Origin: an uncultured bacterium
GTDB lineage: Bacteria; Bacillota; Clostridia; Lachnospirales; Lachnospiraceae
Assembly: GCA_947243845.1 (NCBI GenBank)
Contig: CAMXIF010000027.1
Span: 1-43,890, forward strand
Reading direction: 5' to 3'
DNA: 43,890 nt
Below, piece after piece: positions 1 through 7,134 of this stretch; the first letter of the stretch is position 1, and every line of letters starts with the position of its first letter. The notes beneath the pieces were generated by a model. It saw nothing but the letters and a program-made list of their open reading frames with translations. It was not told where the DNA came from and did no database searches. A program made the position numbers and the translations under genes.

Positions 1-55
1 GTAGAGCACCTGACTTTTAATCAGGTTGTCGGGGGTTCGAATCCCCCGTGCTTCA
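1..55 (+). tRNA. tRNA-Lys (TTT), 5' part cut by window edge
   Basis: The window begins inside this tRNA. The anticodon arm has stem CCTGA/TCAGG around a loop with anticodon TTT. It is followed by a T-arm with GGTTCGAATCC and a 3' acceptor strand GTGCTTC plus discriminator A at 55. CCA is not encoded (CTA follows). The D-arm is only partly inside the window. Confidence 0.9.
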
Positions 56-81
56 CTAAACGGGAGAAGAAAAAGTAAATG

Positions 82-122
82 GGGATTCGAACCCCGTTTG
101 ATATCCCCCGTGCTTCACTAAA
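82..122 (+). repeat. Degenerate tRNA 3'-end duplicate
   Basis: A T-arm-like stretch (GGGG-ATTCGAA-CCCC) at about 81-96 is followed at 103-122 by an exact 20-bp copy of the tRNA-Lys 3' end found at 41-60. No anticodon arm lies between them, so this is not a second tRNA. It is a scar of tRNA-array recombination or of integration at a tRNA 3' end. Confidence 0.7.
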
Positions 123-126
123 AAGG

Positions 127-165
127 AGCTACAAACTTTGTTAAAAAGGTTTGCAGCTATTTTTA
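127..165 (+). terminator. Intrinsic terminator after tRNA-Lys
   Basis: Arms AGCTACAAAC (127-136) and GTTTGCAGCT (149-158) pair with one mismatch and are followed by ATTTTTATT. It ends the tRNA transcript before the MATE gene. Confidence 0.75.
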
Positions 166-223
166 TTATGGAAGAATAGTATGGCTGCAAGGCCTGCTTT
201 TTTTCTGCTGAAAGGAGAGCAGT

Positions 224-1588
224 ATGGAACAGACCAAAGAAAACAAAATGGGCACTATGCCTATTAATAAACTTTTGATCAGTATGTCTCTGCCCATGAT
301 GGCGTCTATGCTGGTACAGGCTCTTTATAATGTGGTGGATTCTATCTTTGTGTCGCGCATCAATGAAAACGCATTGACTGCGGTATCTTTGGCATTCCCA
401 ATCCAGACTCTGATGATCGCTGTGGCAGGCGGTACCTGTGTGGGTATCAATGCGGTATTGTCCAAGGCTCTTGGAGAGAAACTGCAGAAGAAGGCTAATG
501 ATACGGCTGTAAACGGCATTATCCTGATGGGGATGAGTTATGTGCTCTTCTTATTGATAGGATTGTTTGCGACCAGAGCCTTTTACTTAAGCCAGACGAA
601 GGATATCCAAATTGTGGAGTACGGCGTTGCGTATCTGAGTATTGTGTGCAGCTGTTCTATCGGGTTGTTTGCGCAGTTTACCTTTGAACGTCTTTTACAG
701 TCAACGGGCAGGACATTTTATATTATGATAACGCAGGGAACCGGCGCTATTATCAATATTATACTGGATCCTATTTTTATCTTTGGTCTGTTTGGCATGC
801 CCCGGATGGGGGTCGCGGGTGCAGCGGTGGCAACTGTGACAGGACAGATCATTGCGGGGACCTTTGCTGTACTGATTAATTATAAGAAGAACGATGATAT
901 TCAATTGCATTTTAAGGGGCTGCATCTGGAGAAAGAGATTGTAGGGCAGATTTATAAGATTGGGATACCGTCCATGATCATGCAGGCCATCGGTTCTGTG
1001 ATGACTTATGGCATGAATCTGATCCTGATCTCCTTTACATCCACGGCAACAGCAGTATTCGGTGTATATTTTAAATTACAGAGTTTTGTATTCATGCCAG
1101 TGTTTGGTTTGAATAATGGTTTGGTGCCGATTCTGGCATATAATTATGGTGCGGGCAGGAGAGACCGATTTATCCAGGCTATGAAGTGTGGTATTTTGTA
1201 TGCGGTGAGCATTATGTTCGTGGGACTGATGATTTTCCAGGCGATTCCACAAGTGCTTCTGGGATTTTTTGAGGCATCGGATGAGATGCTGAGAATTGGA
1301 GTGCCGGCGCTTCGCATTATCTGCTTAAGCTTCCTGCCGGCGGGATTTGGTATTGTCTGTGGTACGGCTTTTCAGGCGCTGGGCAATGCAGTCTACAGTA
1401 TGATGGTGTCCATAGCCAGACAGCTTGTAGTGCTTTTACCAGCAGCTTACCTGTTATCCCTTCTGGGTGATGTGAACTATGTGTGGTGGGCATTTCCGAT
1501 TGCGGAGGTGATGTCGCTGACAATGACGGTGATATTCCTGATTCGTATTAACCGCAGAGTGATTCGTTATATTGACACTGTACATTGA
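224..1588 (+). CDS. MATE family efflux transporter
   Basis: A 454-aa polytopic membrane protein of the multidrug and toxin extrusion family, which exports cationic drugs or metabolites in exchange for Na+ or H+. It opens with the usual short cytoplasmic leader and a first helix rich in Met, Ser and Leu. The family's mid-protein signature follows TM5 (NIILDPIFIFGL, then GVAGAAVAT), and a second-half YNYGAG motif is present. About 12 hydrophobic segments fill the length, as expected. The ATG is supported by AAAGGAGAG eight bases upstream. It stands alone between two tRNA genes. The substrate cannot be read from sequence. A second, distinct MATE protein lies at 4386. Confidence 0.93.
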   Translation: MEQTKENKMGTMPINKLLISMSLPMMASMLVQALYNVVDSIFVSRINENALTAVSLAFPIQTLMIAVAGGTCVGINAVLSKALGEKLQKKANDTAVNGIILMGMSYVLFLLIGLFATRAFYLSQTKDIQIVEYGVAYLSIVCSCSIGLFAQFTFERLLQSTGRTFYIMITQGTGAIINIILDPIFIFGLFGMPRMGVAGAAVATVTGQIIAGTFAVLINYKKNDDIQLHFKGLHLEKEIVGQIYKIGIPSMIMQAIGSVMTYGMNLILISFTSTATAVFGVYFKLQSFVFMPVFGLNNGLVPILAYNYGAGRRDRFIQAMKCGILYAVSIMFVGLMIFQAIPQVLLGFFEASDEMLRIGVPALRIICLSFLPAGFGIVCGTAFQALGNAVYSMMVSIARQLVVLLPAAYLLSLLGDVNYVWWAFPIAEVMSLTMTVIFLIRINRRVIRYIDTVH

Positions 1589-1629
1589 AAATGATATGAT
1601 ACATGAGCGGGTGCATTAGACCCGCATAG

Positions 1630-1709
1630 GCGGATGTGGCGGAATTGGCAGACGCGATGGTTTTAGGTGCCATTGGGTGACCGTGCAGGTTCGAGCCCTG
1701 TCATCCGCA
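1630..1709 (+). tRNA. tRNA-Leu (TAG)
   Basis: Acceptor strands GCGGATG and CATCCGC pair fully. The D-arm holds GGAATTGGCAGACGC. The anticodon stem ATGGT/GCCAT presents a TTTAGGT loop with anticodon TAG. A class II variable region and a T-arm with GGTTCGAGCCC follow, then discriminator A at 1709. CCA is not encoded. Confidence 0.96.
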
Positions 1710-1712
1710 GGT

Positions 1713-1745
1713 AAAGAAGCGCTTTGGATAAGCGCTTCTTTTTTG
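1713..1745 (+). terminator. Terminator of tRNA-Leu
   Basis: A perfect stem AGAAGCGCT/AGCGCTTCT with loop TTGGATA is followed by a run of T. Confidence 0.9.
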
Positions 1746-1776
1746 TGGAAGTCAAACAATTCATATACCTGTTGTC

Positions 1777-2034
1777 TTAAAGAATTGAAGAAGCCATCAT
1801 CAACCCTACGAGTTGATCACGTTGTACGGCATCCTGTGCGCCTTTCACACCGGAAGCCATACTGTCAAGTTCTGTCTTGGTGGCAGCAGCGAGCATTAAC
1901 TTTTCCTGAAAGTCCCGTTTGGCTCTTTCTGCTTCTTCAGCTCTGCGCTCGGCTTTTGCCTGACTGCGCAGTTTCACAGCAGTCTCCATGGAATCTAAAA
2001 CCTGTTTCATAGCGTCTATCTCATACATATTCAT
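1777..2034 (-). CDS. Small hypothetical protein, 85 aa, charged coiled coil
   Basis: Not recognised. The chosen ATG (2034) gives MNMYEIDAMKQ and has AGGAG eight bases upstream; an upstream in-frame ATG at 2073 lacks a site. Residues about 20-50 are a charged helix rich in Lys, Arg, Glu and Ala (RRAEEAERAKRD), likely a coiled coil, and the C-terminus VGLMMASSIL is hydrophobic. No signal peptide or catalytic motif is visible. It is divergent from the 173-aa protein at 2309 and faces the tRNA-Leu terminator. Size and composition would suit a small structural or flagellum-associated protein, but nothing here proves it. Confidence 0.6.
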   Translation of the reverse strand: MNMYEIDAMKQVLDSMETAVKLRSQAKAERRAEEAERAKRDFQEKLMLAAATKTELDSMASGVKGAQDAVQRDQLVGLMMASSIL

Positions 2035-2256
2035 AATCAATACTCCTATTCCGGGTGCATGTTTTCTTTGCAATATGTATCGGTTGTATTATCCTGATTC
2101 TGAAGAGCGCGTTCAGTATTCCTGCAAGGTTTCCGGCCCTTTTCAAAGCCCGGATATCGTTTGCAAACGGGAAGTTCGGCTTGCAATTGTCTCAGAAATT
2201 TTTGATGACAGAAATTAAATGTTTCGTTACAATGCCATAGGAATTGGGAACTATTT

Positions 2257-2265
2257 TGCTATAAT
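2257..2265 (+). promoter_or_regulatory. Extended -10 promoter of the 173-aa gene
   Basis: TGCTATAAT is a perfect -10 hexamer with the TGn extension, 43 bases before the ATG at 2309. No good -35 is visible, as is usual for extended -10 promoters. Confidence 0.5.
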
Positions 2266-2308
2266 GATTCCTATAAGAAACAATGAATCGGTAAAACGGA
2301 GGATAACC

Positions 2309-2830
2309 ATGGATATTGGAAATATGTGGAACAGCCTGTATACGAGTCAGATGATCGGAACGCAGATGTATGGTCTGCAATCGGATCCATATAGCGTCTA
2401 TGGTTCTTATGCGGATGCCTGGCAGGCAAGTCCCTGGCAATACGGTCTGCAGGCAGGCAGCGTGTATGGTAATCCTTTGCAGCAGACGTGGCAGAATGCC
2501 GGATTTATAGATACTTTAAATGATGCACTGACAAAGTACGAAAAGACCTCGCCGGACGGGGATTTAGCAGATACGGGTATGGACATATCCACACACGAGG
2601 GGAATGTGCTGCAGCTGGGATATGATAAGGCCCTGGTCTATCTTCCGGAAGAACAGAAGATTATGATCGTGCAGACAGCCGGGAGCAGTAGTGCGGCTGA
2701 GAATGAAAAGATTGATGAAAAGGGGATTCTGGTCAATCAAAGACATGCCAGAGCATCCGCCGCATATCGCAGGACACAGTCGGCAAGGCAGCGAAACTCT
2801 TTGTGGGCAAAAGAGGGAAACAACGTTTAA
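2309..2830 (+). CDS. Hypothetical protein, 173 aa, Tyr/Gln/Gly-rich N-terminus
   Basis: Not recognised. The ATG at 2309 is chosen because CGGAGGA lies eight bases upstream; the frame stays open further upstream without a site. Residues 1-60 are unusually rich in Tyr, Gln, Trp, Ser and Gly (short stretches such as MYGLQSDPYSVYGSY), which suggests low-complexity or surface-exposed sequence. The middle (about 90-125) looks globular and the C-terminus is basic (RRTQSARQRNS). There is no signal peptide or membrane segment. It converges on the lipase-like gene with a 4-bp overlap of stop codons (2827-2830). Confidence 0.6.
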   Translation: MDIGNMWNSLYTSQMIGTQMYGLQSDPYSVYGSYADAWQASPWQYGLQAGSVYGNPLQQTWQNAGFIDTLNDALTKYEKTSPDGDLADTGMDISTHEGNVLQLGYDKALVYLPEEQKIMIVQTAGSSSAAENEKIDEKGILVNQRHARASAAYRRTQSARQRNSLWAKEGNNV

Positions 2831-4212
2831 AACCCTTTTTCTTTTAGATCACAGACCAGATTCACATAGAATTCCCGTACATCAAAGCCGGGGATGTTTT
2901 CCCGGTTTAAATCAATCATATCGCCGTGAGAAATGCCGCGTCCCTTCGGGGTGGTCAATAGGGTAAAGTGTTCCCCGAAACGGGCGCTTTCTGCGGATAC
3001 CAGGCCATCATTGGCGCCATCGAAATGGCTGACCAGGGGATAAGCCATATTCAAAGGGAATCTACCGCTGGAAGCACAATTCATCTGGCTGCCCACACTC
3101 TGATAATAAACATCGGGGTGGTTGGGCAGTTTTTCGTTGATTTGATCACAGGCGGAAGCAGTCAGGTTGCGCACAGCAGATAAAAAGTCGGGATTGGAAT
3201 CTCCAAATTTCTGCAGGGCAGCATTGTATTTGCGGGCCACACTTTTCTGCGCCTTTTCAGGTATTTTATCCAGAAGATAATCGGCGAAAAAGCAGCCTCT
3301 ATGAGGGGTGTTGATGGTTGTGAGGGAGGCTACGTAAGGCGCTATTTCACAGGCGCTGATGGCGTAACGACTGTCCAGCCCGCCTTTGGAATGTGCAATG
3401 ATATTGACTTTTTCACAGCCGGTCTGTTTGATGATGTCCCGGATACGCCCTGCCAGTTCCTGTCCGCAAACGGCTACGGAAGCGGCAGATTGCTGGCTGC
3501 CGTAATAGATGACAGCGCCGTTTTGCTTCAGGGCAAAGGGAATCCGTCCCCAGTAATTGAAGAACCTGAAATCCCGGAAAAATACGCCGTGCACCAGAAG
3601 CAAAGGGTATTTGGTCTCGCAGATTCGGCTTTCGGCACGAACCTGATCCAGAAGGTATTTTTCATTTTCAAACGCCACCTCCCTTGAAGTGATAGAGATA
3701 ATACGGCATAACGCCCAGATATGGACGAAAGGGATCCAGCCGCAGACAATGCCGATGACGCGCCATTTGATGCCTAACTGGACGGAGGTTGTATATACAC
3801 GGATGATGCCGTTCCAGAACAGAACGGACTCCATCAATGCCAGGAGGAGCAGGATGCCGAGGTAACTGACAATCTGCGCAAGGCCGTCCGAAGTACGGGG
3901 ACGCAGGAAAAACAGATATAGGATAATGAGTGCGGATTCTGTTATGGTAGTCGCCAGGAAAATCTGTAATAAGGCGATGCCATCCTCCAGAATTTTGTTT
4001 CGCCTGGTAGAAGTCTTACGGATGGTCAGGCTGGGAAACAGATTGATATAGAGAAAAGGAAGAAATCCGACTATGCAGGCAGCGATAATGACCAGTATGT
4101 GGATGGGAAGAAAAAAGCCGCTGCGCATGCTGAGGCCAATGATATAGGGTATTATTATATTGAAGTCAGTGAGGAATATCAATGCGGATAAGGCTTTGCG
4201 TAAGTGTTTCAT
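2827..4212 (-). CDS. Membrane-anchored alpha/beta hydrolase, lipase-like
   Basis: A 461-aa protein in two halves. Residues 1-175 contain about five hydrophobic segments (roughly 10-28, 34-58, 78-102, 113-133, 150-172). Residues 200-461 form an alpha/beta-hydrolase of the triacylglycerol lipase type: LLLVHGV (oxyanion strand, 204-210), nucleophile elbow AHSKGG with Ser275, INTPHRG after the next strand, and likely acid Asp402 (ANDGLVS) and base His429 (ISHGD). It probably hydrolyses acyl esters at the membrane; whether the catalytic domain faces in or out is not clear. The ATG at 4212 has AGGAGA ten bases upstream; a longer frame from 4371 lacks a site. It is divergent from the MATE gene at 4386. 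Confidence 0.8.
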   Translation of the reverse strand: MKHLRKALSALIFLTDFNIIIPYIIGLSMRSGFFLPIHILVIIAACIVGFLPFLYINLFPSLTIRKTSTRRNKILEDGIALLQIFLATTITESALIILYLFFLRPRTSDGLAQIVSYLGILLLLALMESVLFWNGIIRVYTTSVQLGIKWRVIGIVCGWIPFVHIWALCRIISITSREVAFENEKYLLDQVRAESRICETKYPLLLVHGVFFRDFRFFNYWGRIPFALKQNGAVIYYGSQQSAASVAVCGQELAGRIRDIIKQTGCEKVNIIAHSKGGLDSRYAISACEIAPYVASLTTINTPHRGCFFADYLLDKIPEKAQKSVARKYNAALQKFGDSNPDFLSAVRNLTASACDQINEKLPNHPDVYYQSVGSQMNCASSGRFPLNMAYPLVSHFDGANDGLVSAESARFGEHFTLLTTPKGRGISHGDMIDLNRENIPGFDVREFYVNLVCDLKEKGF

Positions 4213-4340
4213 GGGTGTGTTATCTCCTGTGGGTTGTATGGGCCGGCTAGTAAATGACGTTTCCAAGTTTATTCCTTTTATATGGTAGCACAATACAGAA
4301 AACTTGAAAACTGCCAGTTGCAATTCCTCCCTTATGCGAG

Positions 4341-4361
4341 TAAGATTACAAGTAAATCTTA
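4341..4361. promoter_or_regulatory. Inverted repeat before MATE gene, possible operator
   Basis: A perfect 7-bp inverted repeat TAAGATT/AATCTTA with a 7-bp centre ends 24 bases before the MATE start at 4386, in the 173-bp divergent spacer. It could be a regulator site for one or both genes, or an mRNA hairpin ahead of the weak ribosome binding site (AAAGGGA). No cognate regulator is adjacent. Confidence 0.35.
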
Positions 4362-4385
4362 TGAAGAGCAAAGGGAAATCAGATC

Positions 4386-5768
4386 ATGAATACGACAAAG
4401 ACAATGACGCGTGAGGAACGAATGGCTTCGGAATCCATAGGCAGATTGATGGTGAGCATGACACTGCCTTCTATTTTTGCGCAGATCATTAATATCTTAT
4501 ACAGCATTATCGACAGAATCTATATCGGCCATATGGAGGGAGTGGGCGCCAATGCCCTGACAGGTGTGGGCGTCACTTTTTGCATTACGGTATTTATCTC
4601 TGCTTTTTCCGGGTTTGTCAACAGTGGCGCGGCACCCCTTGCAGCCATTTGGCTGGGCAAAAAGGACAGGGATCATGCGGAAAAGATACTGGGGAACAGT
4701 GTCAGCTTCCTGATTTTTTGCACGGTGGTATTGATGGCTGTCTTCTATATCTTTCAGAGACCGTTATTGTATCAGTTTGGGGCCAGTGATGCTACCATAG
4801 GGTATGCCATGGATTATCTGACCATCTATCTGGCGGGCACTCTTTTTGTAGAGATAGCGCTGGGACTAAATGCTTTTATCATCTGTCAGAGCCAGCCGCG
4901 TACAGCGATGTTTTCAGTGCTGATCGGGGCAGTGGCAAATATTATTTTGGATCCTATCTTTATCTTCGGATTGCACATGGGCGTGAAGGGCGCGGCAGTT
5001 GCTACGGTAATCTCTCAGGCGCTCAGCGCAGCTTGGGTGATGGTATTTTTAATGGGGAAGAAATCTTCTTTAAAGATACGGGCCAAGTTTTTAAAACCAG
5101 ACACCGAGATACTGATCAGTATTTTTTCGCTGGGGATATCGCCCTTTATCATGCGGGCCACAGAGAGTTTTATCAGCATTGTGTTAAACCATGGCTTACA
5201 GGCATACGGCGGGGATCTTCATGTGGGGGCGCTGACCATCATGCAGAGCGTGATGCAGCTTTTCTCTGCGCCGATCGGCGGTTTCACGCAGGGAATGACG
5301 CCTATTATCGGTTATAATTATGGGGCTGGGAATTTTGAGAGGGTTAAGCAGTTATACCGTTGGATGATTGGTCTGTGCTTCGGGTTTATGCTCGTGACTA
5401 CAGCAACGACCATGATCTTCCCCGAATTTTATGCGGGCTTTTTCACGAATGAGAGTCAGCTGATTGAACTCGTGGGCAGGGTGATGCCTGTCTTTATGGC
5501 AGGGATGATGGTCTTTGGACTGCAAAACGGCATCCAGCCTACATTTCTGGCGCTGGGACAGGCTAAGATATCTCTCTTTATTGCGGTACTCAGAAAGATC
5601 ATCCTGCTGATTCCGCTGGCAATCATTCTGCCGCATTTTATGGGAGTCATGGGAGTTTACTATGCGGAGCCCATTTCCGATATCCTGTCTGCGACCACAG
5701 CCAGTGTGCTTTTCCTTTTGAATATCCGGAAGATTTTGTCTGTGGAAGCTCTGGCAAAGATTAAATAA
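4386..5768 (+). CDS. MATE family efflux transporter (second)
   Basis: A 460-aa polytopic exporter of the MATE family, from a different branch than the protein at 224: the two share the family motif NIILDPIFIFGL and a YNYGAG motif, but little else at a glance. The N-terminus (SESIGRLMVSMTLPSIFAQ) is typical of the DinF/NorM-like group in Clostridia. Length and about 12 hydrophobic segments match the family. The start is preceded only by a modest AAAGGGA site. It is transcribed divergently from the lipase-like gene. The transported substrate is unknown. Confidence 0.92.
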   Translation: MNTTKTMTREERMASESIGRLMVSMTLPSIFAQIINILYSIIDRIYIGHMEGVGANALTGVGVTFCITVFISAFSGFVNSGAAPLAAIWLGKKDRDHAEKILGNSVSFLIFCTVVLMAVFYIFQRPLLYQFGASDATIGYAMDYLTIYLAGTLFVEIALGLNAFIICQSQPRTAMFSVLIGAVANIILDPIFIFGLHMGVKGAAVATVISQALSAAWVMVFLMGKKSSLKIRAKFLKPDTEILISIFSLGISPFIMRATESFISIVLNHGLQAYGGDLHVGALTIMQSVMQLFSAPIGGFTQGMTPIIGYNYGAGNFERVKQLYRWMIGLCFGFMLVTTATTMIFPEFYAGFFTNESQLIELVGRVMPVFMAGMMVFGLQNGIQPTFLALGQAKISLFIAVLRKIILLIPLAIILPHFMGVMGVYYAEPISDILSATTASVLFLLNIRKILSVEALAKIK

Positions 5769-5845
5769 GAGTCGGATTGAAAGCGGAAGGGATCTGCTGT
5801 GCCGAAGTTCGGGTAAAAGTTTTGTGGGAGATTATAAAGCGTGTC

Positions 5846-5875
5846 TTGACAGCAGGATGGCTTTTGTGGTACATT
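5846..5875 (+). promoter_or_regulatory. Promoter of the Mn2+ riboswitch transcript
   Basis: -35 TTGACA (5846-5851) and -10 TACATT (5870-5875) are separated by 18 bp. The predicted start near 5882 falls just before the first aptamer pairing strand at 5884. Confidence 0.7.
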
Positions 5876-5883
5876 AGTCCCAA

Positions 5884-5985
5884 GTTAAGAGGGAGTAGTT
5901 ATCCTGTGTAGGCAACATACCCTGGCAAGTGCCATGTTTACACGCTTTCTAAATAGCAAATCATAGAAAGAACGAGACTTTTAGC
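5884..5985 (+). ncRNA. yybP-ykoY manganese riboswitch aptamer
   Basis: The stretch shows the family's conserved pieces in order: GGGAGTAG after the 5' P1 strand, an internal GGCAACAT segment, and AACGAGACTTTTAGC at the 3' side. P1 is GTTAAGAG (5884-5891) with CTTTTAGC (5978-5985). The 3' P1 strand also belongs to the terminator stem at 5974-6008, so ligand binding and termination are mutually exclusive. In this family Mn2+ binding stabilises P1 and turns on genes for Mn2+ export. The downstream gene is a CaxA-type cation antiporter. Confidence 0.85.
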
Positions 5986-6014
5986 ATAACAAAAGTGCTG
6001 AAGGTCTCTTTTTT
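5974..6014 (+). terminator. Riboswitch expression-platform terminator
   Basis: A 13-bp stem with wobbles (5974-5986 with 5996-6008, beginning GAGAC and ending GTCTC) is followed by six T. Its 5' arm overlaps the 3' P1 strand of the aptamer. Confidence 0.88.
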
Positions 6015-6067
6015 GTATTTAATTATAAATGCATCGGAAAAGAGATCTTCGGGGAACGGAGGATGTT

Positions 6068-7012
6068 ATGGAAGTTTTAATGCAGTTGGGATTATTGGCA
6101 GTGGGATTTGTATTGTTGGTGAAAGGTGCGGACTGGTTCGTGGAAGGAGCCAGTAAAGTGGCGGAAAAGTTCGGGATTCCGCAGCTGGTCATTGGACTTA
6201 CGATCGTGGCCATGGGTACTTCCCTGCCGGAAGCAGCAGTCAGTGTATCAGCGGCCCTAAAAGGCAGCGCGGGGATTACCATCGGTAATGTTGTGGGAAG
6301 TAACATTTTAAATATTCTTCTGATTCTGGGAATCACTGCCGCTATCAAACCTATTGCGGTGCAGAAATCTACGGTACGGTATGAGATCCCTTTTGTGATT
6401 CTGGTGTCTGCCTTGCTTATGGGGATTGGGTATACGGATCATACCGTAGGACGTGTGGACGGTATCATTTTGTGGGCTTTGATGATTGGTTATCTGGGGT
6501 ATCTGCTTGTCATGTCAAAGAAAGGCGCGCCACTGCCGGGGGAAGAAGGAGCGGCAGAGGAGAAGCCTGCGCCTGTCTGGAAGATGCTTTTGCTGATTGT
6601 TCTTGGTGGCGCCATGATTGTAGTCGGTTCTGATGTGGCGGTAGATGCGGCCACAGAACTGGCCAGGATCTTTGGCATGAGCGAACGGCTGATCGGACTG
6701 ACAATCGTAGCGTTCGGTACTTCCCTGCCGGAACTTGTGACCAGCGTGACGGCGGCCATTAAGGGAAAAGCGGATATTGCGGTGGGTAACATTGTGGGCA
6801 GCAATATCTTTAATATTCTCTTTGTGGTGGGAACCTCGGCATTGATCACGCCAGTGGTTTATGCCTCCGATTTTCTGGTGGACAGTTTGGTATGTATTGC
6901 CGCAGCAGTACTGCTCTGGCTGTGTGTTTTCAGGAACAGGAAACTGGGGCGTATGGGCGGGCTTCTGATGTTACTTGGTTATGGGGGATACTTTATGTAT
7001 CTGATGCGGTAA
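6068..7012 (+). CDS. CaxA-type calcium/sodium:cation antiporter under Mn2+ riboswitch
   Basis: A 314-aa member of the calcium/sodium antiporter family (YrbG type). Two inverted alpha-repeats each carry the ion-binding motifs: GTSLPE at about 50-55 followed by GNVVGSNILNILLILG, and GTSLPE at about 217-222 followed by GNIVGSNIFNILFVVG. About ten membrane helices with a charged loop at the centre fit the family. The ATG at 6068 has ACGGAGG five bases upstream; an in-frame ATG at 6029 has no site. Its mRNA begins with a yybP-ykoY riboswitch, so the physiological role is likely export of Mn2+ (or Ca2+ and Mn2+) when internal Mn2+ is high. The Mn2+ role is inferred from the riboswitch; the sequence alone says only cation exchange. 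Confidence 0.9.
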   Translation: MEVLMQLGLLAVGFVLLVKGADWFVEGASKVAEKFGIPQLVIGLTIVAMGTSLPEAAVSVSAALKGSAGITIGNVVGSNILNILLILGITAAIKPIAVQKSTVRYEIPFVILVSALLMGIGYTDHTVGRVDGIILWALMIGYLGYLLVMSKKGAPLPGEEGAAEEKPAPVWKMLLLIVLGGAMIVVGSDVAVDAATELARIFGMSERLIGLTIVAFGTSLPELVTSVTAAIKGKADIAVGNIVGSNIFNILFVVGTSALITPVVYASDFLVDSLVCIAAAVLLWLCVFRNRKLGRMGGLLMLLGYGGYFMYLMR

Positions 7013-7038
7013 ATATATATTATGTCAACTAAGTGAGG

Positions 7039-7101
7039 GCGAATTATACCTTAAAAAGTGCGAATTATACCTTAAAAAGTGCAATGTATTCCGAAAAGGG
7101 T
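7039..7101 (+). promoter_or_regulatory. 21-bp tandem repeats, candidate LytTR operator
   Basis: Two perfect 21-bp units (7039-7059 and 7060-7080; each holds GAATTATACC then TTAAAAAGT) and a third degenerate one (7081-7101, 13 of 21 matches) stand head to tail before the kinase operon. LytTR-family regulators (AgrA, ComE, BlpR) bind two 9-bp direct repeats with a 21-bp period. On the minus strand the units show ACTTTTTAA, ACTTTTTAA and CCTTTTCGG at that period. The operon encodes a LytTR regulator, so autoregulation is likely but inferred. Confidence 0.6.
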
Positions 7102-7104
7102 GAT

Positions 7105-7123
7105 ATGAGCGCTCATGTATAGT
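7105..7123 (+). promoter_or_regulatory. Palindrome and -10 of the kinase operon
   Basis: A perfect 12-bp palindrome ATGAGCGCTCAT (7105-7116) is followed by a likely -10 TATAGT (7118-7123). No -35 is apparent, as expected of an activator-dependent promoter. The predicted start near 7130 would leave a very short leader before the ATG at 7135, with at most AAGG as ribosome binding site. Confidence 0.4.
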
Positions 7124-7134
7124 AAAATAAGGCC

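Noticed and set aside
1677..2012. 111-aa plus-strand frame after tRNA-Leu
   Set aside because: It starts inside the tRNA and crosses its terminator; the minus-strand 85-aa gene explains the region better.
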